Shown here in pieces: positions 55,339-62,419 of a stretch of 64,000 nucleotides of DNA (its first letter is position 1; each line of letters opens with the position of its first letter). The translations under genes and the position numbers were made by a program. Source of the stretch: Alteribacillus persepolensis (GTDB lineage: Bacteria > Bacillota > Bacilli > Bacillales > Marinococcaceae); the NCBI RefSeq assembly GCF_900099605.1, contig NZ_FNDK01000013.1:1-64000 (forward strand). Reading direction: 5' to 3'. The notes under the pieces are model-generated. The model saw only the letters and a program-made list of their open reading frames with translations. It made no database searches and was not told the DNA's origin.

Positions 55339-56398
55339 AAAATTATCTCTCGTCAGCCGGTTGACGCTTGGAAATATTCTTATCGTTAGTATAGTGCTTG
55401 GTTTAAGTGGATTTACGATGTACCAATTTGCCTGCCAGCTTGTTGGCGACATGAATGGAGTGAATCAAGCACAGCAGCAGTCCTTTAATCAGACGTTGTT
55501 TGGCTTTGTTGTTATGATTTTATTCTTTTCCATTATTTTTGGGGGGCTGTTTTATTTTTATTTTGTGAAAAAAGTCGTTACTCCCATTCAACGTCTTGCT
55601 GACTCAACAGAAGAGTTAATAAAAGGGGAATTTCCCACGATTCCAACAGAGAAGCACAACAATGAAATCAGCCGCTTAACGAGAAATTTTCAACGTTTAT
55701 CCGACAAACTAAAAACATTGGAAGAGTCACGAGCACAAATTGTATCGACGACAGCACATGAGCTCAGAACACCTTTATCTAACATTAACGGCTATCTCGA
55801 AGGGTTAAAAAAAGGGGTAATAACCGGAAACGAGGCTTTGTATGATGCCTTACATAAAGAATCGGTCCGCCTCATTCATATGGTAGATGAGTTATATAAA
55901 TTGTCAGAATGGGAAATTGAATCCACAGGCGGTTTGCAAAAAGAAAAGCTGAATATGAAGAGACTGATGGAGCAAGTCATCATCTTATTTCAATGGGAGC
56001 TCGAGGAGAAAGGGATTCATGTGGCAATGAATATGGAAACTGAACAGGTTTGGGGAGATCGAGAGCAGCTGCAGCAAGTACTGATCAACTTCATACAAAA
56101 CGCAGTAGAGCACCAGCAAACCCCCTCCCCTATTTCCATTCAAGGCGTGAGAGAAGCTCACTATTACACTGTCTACGTAGAAGTAGAAGGAAAACCGATT
56201 TCCTCTCATGAGAAAAATAAAATTTTTGAACGTTATTTTTATAAAAAAGGAAAAAAACAAGCATCTTCTAGGGAGAAAGGAATCGGCCTTGCGATTGTAA
56301 AAGAAGTGATAGAAAAACACGGCGGTTTATTCGGGTTAGAAACCGATGGAACAAGCCATCAGTTCTGGTTTTCCCTTCCCATCACGAACGAATCATAA
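55328..56398 (+). CDS. Sensor histidine kinase
   Basis: A 356-residue membrane kinase. Two hydrophobic helices (about 13-35 and 58-80) enclose a very short outside loop, then HAMP, the H-box TTAHELRTPLSNINGY, N-box FIQNAVEHQQ and G2-type KGIGLAIVKEVIEKHGG. The tiny sensory loop suggests detection within the membrane or through a partner. The start is TTG inside the response regulator gene. Confidence 0.9.
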   Translation: MSSKKLSLVSRLTLGNILIVSIVLGLSGFTMYQFACQLVGDMNGVNQAQQQSFNQTLFGFVVMILFFSIIFGGLFYFYFVKKVVTPIQRLADSTEELIKGEFPTIPTEKHNNEISRLTRNFQRLSDKLKTLEESRAQIVSTTAHELRTPLSNINGYLEGLKKGVITGNEALYDALHKESVRLIHMVDELYKLSEWEIESTGGLQKEKLNMKRLMEQVIILFQWELEEKGIHVAMNMETEQVWGDREQLQQVLINFIQNAVEHQQTPSPISIQGVREAHYYTVYVEVEGKPISSHEKNKIFERYFYKKGKKQASSREKGIGLAIVKEVIEKHGGLFGLETDGTSHQFWFSLPITNES

Positions 56399-56413
56399 AA
56401 AGTCTGCATAGAG

Positions 56414-56635
56414 ATGGCCAACAAGGCGGATCGTCTTGCGCTACGAGGTGTTTACATTGACATACATGCAGGCGTGCGGGGGAATCGGCTAAAAAAGAAT
56501 CCCTGTAAAAATCACACACGTCCGGTATATGATGAAGAAGCCGCTGCATGTTGCACTCAGTATCAGTGTTCGTTAAAGGAATGGCTGGATGTTTACAAGA
56601 AGCGGCTTTTGCTCATGAAAAAGCTAAATGATTGA
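56414..56635 (+). CDS. Doubtful small ORF (73 aa)
   Basis: The frame includes a cysteine-rich, possibly coding segment (AAACCTQYQCSLKEWLDVYK) but has no good ribosome site at its ATG. It lies between the kinase and cstR. It may be a real small gene with another start, or a remnant. Confidence 0.25.
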   Translation: MANKADRLALRGVYIDIHAGVRGNRLKKNPCKNHTRPVYDEEAAACCTQYQCSLKEWLDVYKKRLLLMKKLND

Positions 56636-56721
56636 CCGTTGAAAGCAGCGGATACGCCCCCTGTCCTTGTCCCTTTTTGGGGCAGCGTTCTAAACATGAG
56701 GAAAATTTTTAGCGGAGAGGG

Positions 56722-56750
56722 TTGACAAAATACTATAGGGGGTATAGTAT
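56722..56750 (+). promoter_or_regulatory. Promoter and CstR operator of the persulfide locus
   Basis: TTGACA (56722-56727), a 17-bp spacer, TAGTAT (56745-56750). The spacer and -10 hold the dyad TACTATA-GGGGG-TATAGTA (56731-56749), which includes ATACT-N6-GGTAT (56730-56745). Binding would cover the promoter. Confidence 0.8.
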
Positions 56751-56820
56751 AAAGACTGTAATTAAAAACAACAATATTTCGCATTGCTATAAATAAATAA
56801 AACGAAAAGGAGGGGAAGAG

Positions 56821-57081
56821 ATGGAGTTTGATGAGCAAGTGAAGAATAGGATGAAACGGATTGAAGGACAAGTGAGAGGACTATCAAAAATGATAGAAGA
56901 GGAAAAAGAGTGCCGCGACATTGTTAATCAAGTAACAGCGGTAAGAAATGCATTGGATCGCACGGCTGCACTTATGGTCGGCCAAAATCTTGAGCATTGT
57001 ATTCGAGAGCAGCAGGAAAACGGAGAAAACTCTGAGCAGCTTATTAAAGAAGCGGTGGATCTTTTAGTGAAAAGCCGGTAA
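56821..57081 (+). CDS. cstR: CstR-type persulfide-sensing repressor (CsoR family)
   Basis: An 86-residue all-helical repressor. Two cysteines lie at 31 (ECRDIVNQ) and 60 (LEHC), the same numbers as the persulfide-reactive pair of Staphylococcus aureus CstR. The position where CsoR has its copper-ligand histidine, four residues before the second cysteine, is Asn56. This argues for persulfide rather than Cu(I) sensing. It heads a run of DsrE, rhodanese, TusA, persulfide dioxygenase and TauE genes. Confidence 0.88.
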   Translation: MEFDEQVKNRMKRIEGQVRGLSKMIEEEKECRDIVNQVTAVRNALDRTAALMVGQNLEHCIREQQENGENSEQLIKEAVDLLVKSR

Positions 57082-57104
57082 TAATATATTTTTTAATTAT
57101 TTTA

Positions 57105-57120
57105 ATACCATTACGGGTAT
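57105..57120 (+). promoter_or_regulatory. CstR-like site before dsrE-like gene 1
   Basis: ATACC-N6-GGTAT, lying about 30 bp before the start codon, near a likely promoter. Confidence 0.65.
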
Positions 57121-57147
57121 ATGTAATAATAGAGAGGAGAAGCTGAT

Positions 57148-57627
57148 ATGGCGGAAAACAAAAAAACAACCATTATTTTATTTAGTGGTGATTATGATAA
57201 AGCAATGGCTGCTTATATTATCGCTAATGGAGCAGCAGCCTATGGACATGACGTAACAATTTTCCATACTTTTTGGGGACTGAATGCATTGCGAAAAGAA
57301 AATCAAGTTCCTGTAAAAAAAGGATTCATGGAGAAAATGTTTGGGAAAATGATGCCTAGAGGCGTTGATAAAATGGGGCTTTCAAAGATGAACTATTTGG
57401 GAATGGGTCCTAAAATGATAAAGAAAGTGATGAAACAGCATAATGCTATGCCTCTTCCTCAATTGGTTGAAATGGCTCAAGAGCAGGATGTCAGTTTACT
57501 GGCGTGTACGATGACAATGGATTTGCTTGGGCTTAGAAAAGAGGAACTGATTGACGGTTTAGATTACGGAGGAGTAGCTGCCTATATTGGAGAATCGGAA
57601 GAAGCCAACATCACTTTGTTTATCTAA
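57148..57627 (+). CDS. DsrE/DsrF/DsrH-like sulfur carrier protein 1
   Basis: A 159-residue protein with the DsrE-like fold: N-terminal TIILFSGDYDKAMAAYIIANG, then HDVTIFHTFWGLNAL, and the reactive cysteine in LLACTMTMDLLGL. A Met/Lys-rich insertion (about 60-100, MEKMFGKMMPRGVDKMG) is present. Such proteins pass sulfane sulfur between rhodanese and TusA. It is the second gene of the CstR locus. Confidence 0.85.
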   Translation: MAENKKTTIILFSGDYDKAMAAYIIANGAAAYGHDVTIFHTFWGLNALRKENQVPVKKGFMEKMFGKMMPRGVDKMGLSKMNYLGMGPKMIKKVMKQHNAMPLPQLVEMAQEQDVSLLACTMTMDLLGLRKEELIDGLDYGGVAAYIGESEEANITLFI

Positions 57628-57645
57628 TAATTTTTCGATATTTAT

Positions 57646-57661
57646 ATACCCTTACATGTAT
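57646..57661 (+). promoter_or_regulatory. CstR-like site before the rhodanese operon
   Basis: ATACC-N6-TGTAT, about 65 bp upstream of the rhodanese start; one base differs from the 57105 site in the right arm. Confidence 0.55.
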
Positions 57662-57724
57662 ATGTATGGTAATAAAGGTTTCAAATGAGGGAAAGATAAC
57701 CAAAAACGAGGAGGATGGATATTC

Positions 57725-58024
57725 ATGAAAGAGATTCACACGAAAGAATTAGCAGAGAAAGTCAAACAAGGAGAAGACGTTAACGTAGTGGACGTTCGTG
57801 AAGATAATGAAGTCGCACAAGGGAAAATTCCTGGCGCCAAGCACATTCCGCTTGGAGAAGTCGAAGACCGGTTTCATGAGCTCGATCAAGACAAACATTA
57901 TTATATGGTCTGCCGCTCTGGAGGGCGAAGCGGTAAAGCAAGTGAGTTCTTGATTGAAAAAGGCTATAACGTCACGAATGTCGATGGCGGCATGCTTGAG
58001 TGGGAAGATGAAGTAGAGAAATAG
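57725..58024 (+). CDS. Single-domain rhodanese
   Basis: A 99-residue sulfurtransferase domain. VVDVREDNEVAQGKIPGAKHIP and the active-site loop VCRSGGRSGKA with the persulfide-forming cysteine. GAGGAGG precedes the ATG. It starts a tight run of genes through TusA. Confidence 0.9.
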   Translation: MKEIHTKELAEKVKQGEDVNVVDVREDNEVAQGKIPGAKHIPLGEVEDRFHELDQDKHYYMVCRSGGRSGKASEFLIEKGYNVTNVDGGMLEWEDEVEK

Positions 58025-58035
58025 GAGGGATTTTT

Positions 58036-58608
58036 ATGGATATCACAGCAAATGAAACGTTAGACGCAAAAGGATTGGCTTGTCCGATGCCAATTGTAAA
58101 GACAAAAAAAGCAATGACTGATTTAGAACCTGGCCAAGTGATGGAAGTGCAGGCGACAGATAAAGGATCAACTGCCGATTTGAAAGCTTGGGCGGAGAGT
58201 ACCGGCCATCAATACCTTGGAACCGTAGAAGAAGGGGACGTCCTTAAACATTACGTTCGAAAAGCCAGCGAAGAGGAAGCAAAAGAAGACACTAAACATG
58301 AAGATGTGATTGACTTGGAAGAGCTTCGAAAAAAAATCGCCGGCAATGAAGATATTACGGTTCTTGATGTCCGGGAACCAGCAGAATATGCATTTGGCCA
58401 TATTCCAGGGGCTGTTAATATCCCGCTTGGTGAATTGGATAACAGAATGGATGAAATCAACCAAGAGAATGATCTTCATGTTGTGTGCAGGACAGGAAAT
58501 CGAAGTGACTTAGCATCTCAGAAGCTATCGGAAAAAGGCTTTAAAAACGTAAAGAATGTTGTCCCTGGTATGACTAAGTGGGATGGACCAACGGAAAAAA
58601 ATCGTTAA
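58036..58608 (+). CDS. TusA-rhodanese fusion (CstA-like)
   Basis: A 190-residue protein: a TusA domain (1-75) with LDAKGLACPMPIVKTKKAM, cysteine in CPMP, joined by an acidic linker to a rhodanese domain (95-190) with VVCRTGNRSDLA. CstA of S. aureus also joins TusA-type and rhodanese domains, with one more domain. It should carry persulfide from LMW thiols to the dioxygenase. Confidence 0.87.
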   Translation: MDITANETLDAKGLACPMPIVKTKKAMTDLEPGQVMEVQATDKGSTADLKAWAESTGHQYLGTVEEGDVLKHYVRKASEEEAKEDTKHEDVIDLEELRKKIAGNEDITVLDVREPAEYAFGHIPGAVNIPLGELDNRMDEINQENDLHVVCRTGNRSDLASQKLSEKGFKNVKNVVPGMTKWDGPTEKNR

Positions 58609-58639
58609 AAATATGATCAGTACACAGGAGGAATTATAG

Positions 58640-59038
58640 ATGGCAAATACAAAAGTAGCGGTTATTGCGGCAAATGGATCTTTATTTGATGCGTACAAGG
58701 TGTTTAATATCGCAAGCGCTGCTGCAGCGTCCGATGCAGAAGTAGGTATTTTCTTCACATTTGAAGGGTTGAATCTCATTCATAAAGAAGCCCACAAAGA
58801 TCTTCCGCTTCCAGAAGGGAAAGAACATTTTCAAGAAGGATTTAAACAAGCAAACGTACCATCCATTGAAGAATTAGTGAGCATGGCTAAGGAAATGAAT
58901 GTGAAGTTAATTGGCTGTCAAATGACGATGGATGTGATGAATTTAGAAAAAGAAGACTTTATTGAAGGGATTGAAGTTGGCGGTGCAGCTACATTTATGG
59001 AGTATGCAAAAGACGCCAATATCACATTGTCATTCTAA
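58640..59038 (+). CDS. DsrE-like sulfur carrier protein 2
   Basis: A 132-residue member of the DsrE/peroxiredoxin-like family. VAVIAANGSLFDAYKVFNIA opens the fold; the conserved cysteine is in LIGCQMTMDVMNL. It is shorter than and diverged from DsrE-like protein 1, lacking its Met/Lys-rich insertion. Confidence 0.86.
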   Translation: MANTKVAVIAANGSLFDAYKVFNIASAAAASDAEVGIFFTFEGLNLIHKEAHKDLPLPEGKEHFQEGFKQANVPSIEELVSMAKEMNVKLIGCQMTMDVMNLEKEDFIEGIEVGGAATFMEYAKDANITLSF

Positions 59039-59056
59039 ATAAGGAGGGAAACCGGA

Positions 59057-60187
59057 ATGTCTAAAACGCTAAGTACAAAAGAGTTAGCAAAAAAGATTAT
59101 CAATGATGAACAAACACTTATTTTAGATGTCCGCAATACCGATGAGTTTGATGACTGGAAAATCGAAGGCGGAAACGTAGAAGTTATCAATGAACCGTAT
59201 TTTAACTTGCTGGATAGTGTGGATCCTGTTTCTGGTAAATTGCAAAAAGATCAAGAAGTGATCGTTGTATGCGCGAAAGGCGGATCTTCCGAAATGATTG
59301 CTGACATGCTGGAAGAAGACGGTTTTACAGATGTCTACAACTTAGAAGGCGGCATGAAAGCCTGGAGTGAACATTTAGAGCCAGTAAAAATTGGTGACTT
59401 AAGCGATGGCGGAAGCATTTATCAATTTATTCGTTTAGGAAAAGGCTGCTTGTCTTACTTCATTGAATCCAATGGAGAAGCTGCCGTTGTGGATGCCAAT
59501 CGGATGACAGATGTATATGAGAAGTTTGCAGAAGAAAAAGGTGTTCAAATTAAATACGCTATTGACACACACTTGCATGCTGATCACATTTCCGGCGGAC
59601 GGGAACTTGCCGAAAGAACAGGGGGGGTCTATTACCTTCCTGAAAAAGACGCGGCAGAGGTGACGTTTGAATATGCGGCTTTACAAGAAGGCAGTGATAT
59701 CCATGTTGGAAACACATCCATTAACGTGCAGCCGCTGTATTCTCCAGGCCATACACTCGGAAGCACATCCTTAATTGTAGATAATCAGTATCTTTTAACA
59801 GGCGATATTTTGTTTGTAAAGTCAATCGGACGTCCGGATCTTGCCGGAAAAGCAGAGGACTGGGTAGGAGATCTGCGTGATACACTATACAGCCGTTACA
59901 AAGAACTTTCTGATGATTTGATTGTTCTGCCGGCCCACTACTCGTTTGCAGAAGAACTGGGAAAAGGCGGAAGTGTCTCTGCCCGTTTAGGAGATCTCTA
60001 TCAGAGAAATGCTGGACTCAAAGTAGAAGATGAAAATGAATTTAGAAAAATGGTAACGGAAAATCTGCCGCCGCAGCCAAATGCATATGAAGATATTCGC
60101 AAAACAAACATGGGGAAAATCACCCCTGAAACAGAAGAACAAAAAGAAATGGAAATTGGACCAAACCGCTGTGCGGTGGAAGGATAA
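59057..60187 (+). CDS. Rhodanese / persulfide dioxygenase-like fusion (CstB-like, copy 2)
   Basis: A 376-residue protein: rhodanese (1-105, [11 protein letters not shown]) then a metallo-beta-lactamase domain with [26 protein letters not shown] and VLPAHY. S. aureus CstB has the dioxygenase domain first; here the rhodanese is first, the order of the paralogue at 44.4-45.5 kb. It should oxidise persulfides to sulfite or thiosulfate using O2 and iron. Confidence 0.88.
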   Translation: MSKTLSTKELAKKIINDEQTLILDVRNTDEFDDWKIEGGNVEVINEPYFNLLDSVDPVSGKLQKDQEVIVVCAKGGSSEMIADMLEEDGFTDVYNLEGGMKAWSEHLEPVKIGDLSDGGSIYQFIRLGKGCLSYFIESNGEAAVVDANRMTDVYEKFAEEKGVQIKYAIDTHLHADHISGGRELAERTGGVYYLPEKDAAEVTFEYAALQEGSDIHVGNTSINVQPLYSPGHTLGSTSLIVDNQYLLTGDILFVKSIGRPDLAGKAEDWVGDLRDTLYSRYKELSDDLIVLPAHYSFAEELGKGGSVSARLGDLYQRNAGLKVEDENEFRKMVTENLPPQPNAYEDIRKTNMGKITPETEEQKEMEIGPNRCAVEG

Positions 60188-60211
60188 TACATTTTAAGAG
60201 GAGGAATCATC

Positions 60212-60439
60212 ATGGATGCAGCAAAAGTATTAGATGCGAAAGGATTGGCTTGTCCTATGCCAATTGTGAAGACGAAAAAAGCAATGGAAGAACTAAATAT
60301 AGGAGACGTTCTAGAGGTTCATGCAACGGATAAGGGCGCAAAAAGTGATCTTGCTGCTTGGACAAAATCTAGTGGACATGAGCTACTGAAAGATACAGAG
60401 GAAGATGACGTACTAAAATTTTGGATTAAAAAAGCGTAA
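60212..60439 (+). CDS. TusA-family sulfur carrier
   Basis: A 75-residue protein almost identical in its first 20 residues (LDAKGLACPMPIVKTKKAME) to the TusA part of the upstream fusion, suggesting local duplication. Cysteine in the CPMP motif carries sulfane sulfur. Confidence 0.9.
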   Translation: MDAAKVLDAKGLACPMPIVKTKKAMEELNIGDVLEVHATDKGAKSDLAAWTKSSGHELLKDTEEDDVLKFWIKKA

Positions 60440-60440
60440 A

Positions 60441-60467
60441 GGAAGGCCCATGTTATATGGGCCCCTT
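60441..60467 (+). terminator. Weak hairpin between tusA and tauE
   Basis: GGCCCAT pairs with ATGGGCC, followed by CCTTTTC. It may lessen read-through into tauE. Confidence 0.4.
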
Positions 60468-60489
60468 TTCATGAAGGAGATAATTTGTT

Positions 60490-61275
60490 ATGGAATACAG
60501 CATCTTATTTATTATCGTTCTTTTTCTTATCGGTTTTATTGGTTCTTTTATCTCCGGCATGGTAGGCATCGGCGGGTCTATTGTTAAATATCCAATGCTT
60601 TTATATATCCCGCCAATGTTTGGGCTGTCTGCTTTTACAGCTCACGAAGTATCTGGAATCAGTGCTGTACAGGTTCTGTTTGCAACGGTAGGCGGTGTAT
60701 GGGCTTACCGCAAAGGTGGATATTTAAATAAAACACTGATTGCTTACATGGGAACAGCGATTTTATTAGGAAGTTTTATTGGTGGGTACGGTTCTGAACT
60801 CATGACAGAAAGTGCCATTAATGTAGTGTATGGCGTATTAGCTACCATTGCTGCTGTCATGATGTTTGTTCCGAAAAAAGGGCTGGATGATGTGTCTTTG
60901 CATCAAGTGACCTTTAATAAATGGCTGGCTGCTTTACTTGCCTTTATTGTCGGGATTGGAGCAGGAGTTGTTGGTGCTGCAGGAGCATTTATTTTGGTCC
61001 CTATTATGCTTGTGGTCCTTAAGATTCCAACGCGGATGACGATTGCATCCTCGCTTGCTGTCACCTTTATCTCATCGATTGGTGCAACAACAGGAAAATT
61101 GTTAACAGGACAAGTATTGTTCATTCCAGCTATCGTCATGATTGTGGCAAGTATCATTGCTTCGTCACTAGGAGCAAAGGCAGGTCAAAAAGTAAATACG
61201 AAACTTTTACAAGCCATACTGGCTGTTTTGATTTTAGGAACAGCGATTAATATTTGGATGGATGTGCTTGGATAA
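60490..61275 (+). CDS. TauE/SafE family sulfite/anion exporter
   Basis: A 261-residue membrane protein with about eight helices. The family pattern [21 protein letters not shown] is repeated as [20 protein letters not shown] in the second half. In cst loci the TauE protein exports sulfite or a related anion made by the dioxygenase. Confidence 0.88.
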   Translation: MEYSILFIIVLFLIGFIGSFISGMVGIGGSIVKYPMLLYIPPMFGLSAFTAHEVSGISAVQVLFATVGGVWAYRKGGYLNKTLIAYMGTAILLGSFIGGYGSELMTESAINVVYGVLATIAAVMMFVPKKGLDDVSLHQVTFNKWLAALLAFIVGIGAGVVGAAGAFILVPIMLVVLKIPTRMTIASSLAVTFISSIGATTGKLLTGQVLFIPAIVMIVASIIASSLGAKAGQKVNTKLLQAILAVLILGTAINIWMDVLG

Positions 61276-61313
61276 CCAGTCAGAGCATATACGTGCAAGG
61301 AGAGGAGAAAACA

Positions 61314-61676
61314 ATGGATATCATCCTGCAAGGAATCTTTATAGCGCTAATGCTGTGGTTTATCATAAGCCGGTTCGTCCCTGTTAAAGGGATAACTAAT
61401 ATTAATCCGGCAGAAGCCAAGAAACAGTTGAAAGGTAATAATACCCAAGGGATTGATGTTAGAACACCTGCTGAATATCAATCGCATCACAGTAAGTTGT
61501 TTCAAAACATTCCGCTTTCTAACTTATCCAGTAAATCAAAAGAGTTAGACCCAGAAAAAGAAATTATTGTGATTTGTCAAAGCGGAATGAGAAGTATGAA
61601 AGCTGCTAAGATGCTTAAAAAACAGGGATTTAAGCATATATACAATGTAAAAGGCGGAATGAGTGCCTGGCGGTAA
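61314..61676 (+). CDS. Membrane-anchored rhodanese
   Basis: A 120-residue protein: one N-terminal membrane helix (4-20), then a rhodanese domain with the active cysteine in VICQSGMRSMKA. The start at 61314 follows AAGGAGAGGAG. Its facing side cannot be told; it may act near the TauE exporter. Confidence 0.86.
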   Translation: MDIILQGIFIALMLWFIISRFVPVKGITNINPAEAKKQLKGNNTQGIDVRTPAEYQSHHSKLFQNIPLSNLSSKSKELDPEKEIIVICQSGMRSMKAAKMLKKQGFKHIYNVKGGMSAWR

Positions 61677-61693
61677 AATTTTTAATATGTTTT

Positions 61694-61709
61694 ATACCCT
61701 GGTGTGTAT
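61694..61709 (+). promoter_or_regulatory. CstR-like site before the methyltransferase gene
   Basis: ATACC-N6-TGTAT, same arms and spacing as at 57646. It lies 34 bp before the start codon of the last gene of the locus. Confidence 0.5.
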
Positions 61710-61742
61710 TTGTGGAGCCGCCAGGCTAAAGGAGGAGAAAAA

Positions 61743-62312
61743 ATGTCGGAGAAACGATTCAACCCGGATAAAGCAGAATTGCTGTTGAGTGATGATAGAA
61801 AAGAACGTTTACGGCCGGATCACTTCGTGGACATGCATTTTCAACAAGAAGACGCCATTGCTGATGTAGGAGCTGGAAATGGTTTTTTTACATTGCCATT
61901 AGCGAAAAAAACAAATAACACAGTGTATGCGGTTGATATTGCACAGCAAATGCTTGATATGTTGAAAGAACGTGCCGGTCAAGAAGGGTGCAGCAATATT
62001 CAATATGTTATCAGTGATTTAGAAAACATCCGCTTAGAACAAAACTTGGTAAACAAGGTTCTAGCAGCATTTGTCATTCATGAAGTGGAAAGCATTGCTC
62101 AGGCACTTGCTGAAATGAAGCGTATTGTAAAACCTGGCGGAGAAATTGTGCTGATCGAATGGGAAGCAGTGGAAACCGAAGCAGGTCCTCCTCTTCATGA
62201 GCGTATTTCTTCTGCAAAAATGAAAGAAATACTGCAAGAAAATAATTTCGATGCCGAAATTATTCAAATCAACGAAGAGAATTATGCAGTGAAAGCCCGC
62301 CCGCTGTCCTAA
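61743..62312 (+). CDS. Class I SAM-dependent methyltransferase
   Basis: A 189-residue protein. SAM-binding motif I IADVGAGNGFFTLPLA, then VYAVDIAQQMLDML, and motif IV region VLAAFVIHEVESI. It is in the UbiE/ArsM-like fold group, without the arsenite cysteines. AAAGGAGGAG precedes the ATG at 61743. A CstR-like site upstream ties it to the sulfur locus; it might methylate a thiol or hydrosulfide (speculative). Confidence 0.82.
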   Translation: MSEKRFNPDKAELLLSDDRKERLRPDHFVDMHFQQEDAIADVGAGNGFFTLPLAKKTNNTVYAVDIAQQMLDMLKERAGQEGCSNIQYVISDLENIRLEQNLVNKVLAAFVIHEVESIAQALAEMKRIVKPGGEIVLIEWEAVETEAGPPLHERISSAKMKEILQENNFDAEIIQINEENYAVKARPLS

Positions 62313-62366
62313 AGAAAATGTTTCCTTGCCAAATCGATGAGGATGATAAGAAAGTCAATGAAAGAC

Positions 62367-62400
62367 AAAAACCCGGCTGAGATGATCAGCTGGGTTTTTT
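62367..62400. terminator. Bidirectional terminator between methyltransferase and phoD
   Basis: AAAAACCCGGCTGA pairs with TCAGCTGGGTTTTT, one wobble, 5-nt loop, T runs on both strands. Confidence 0.85.
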
Positions 62401-62419
62401 ATTAATGGAAAAATTTGAT

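Noticed and set aside
56821-57081. Copper-sensing CsoR assignment
   Set aside because: The copper-ligand histidine position is asparagine and the gene context is sulfur, so CstR fits better.
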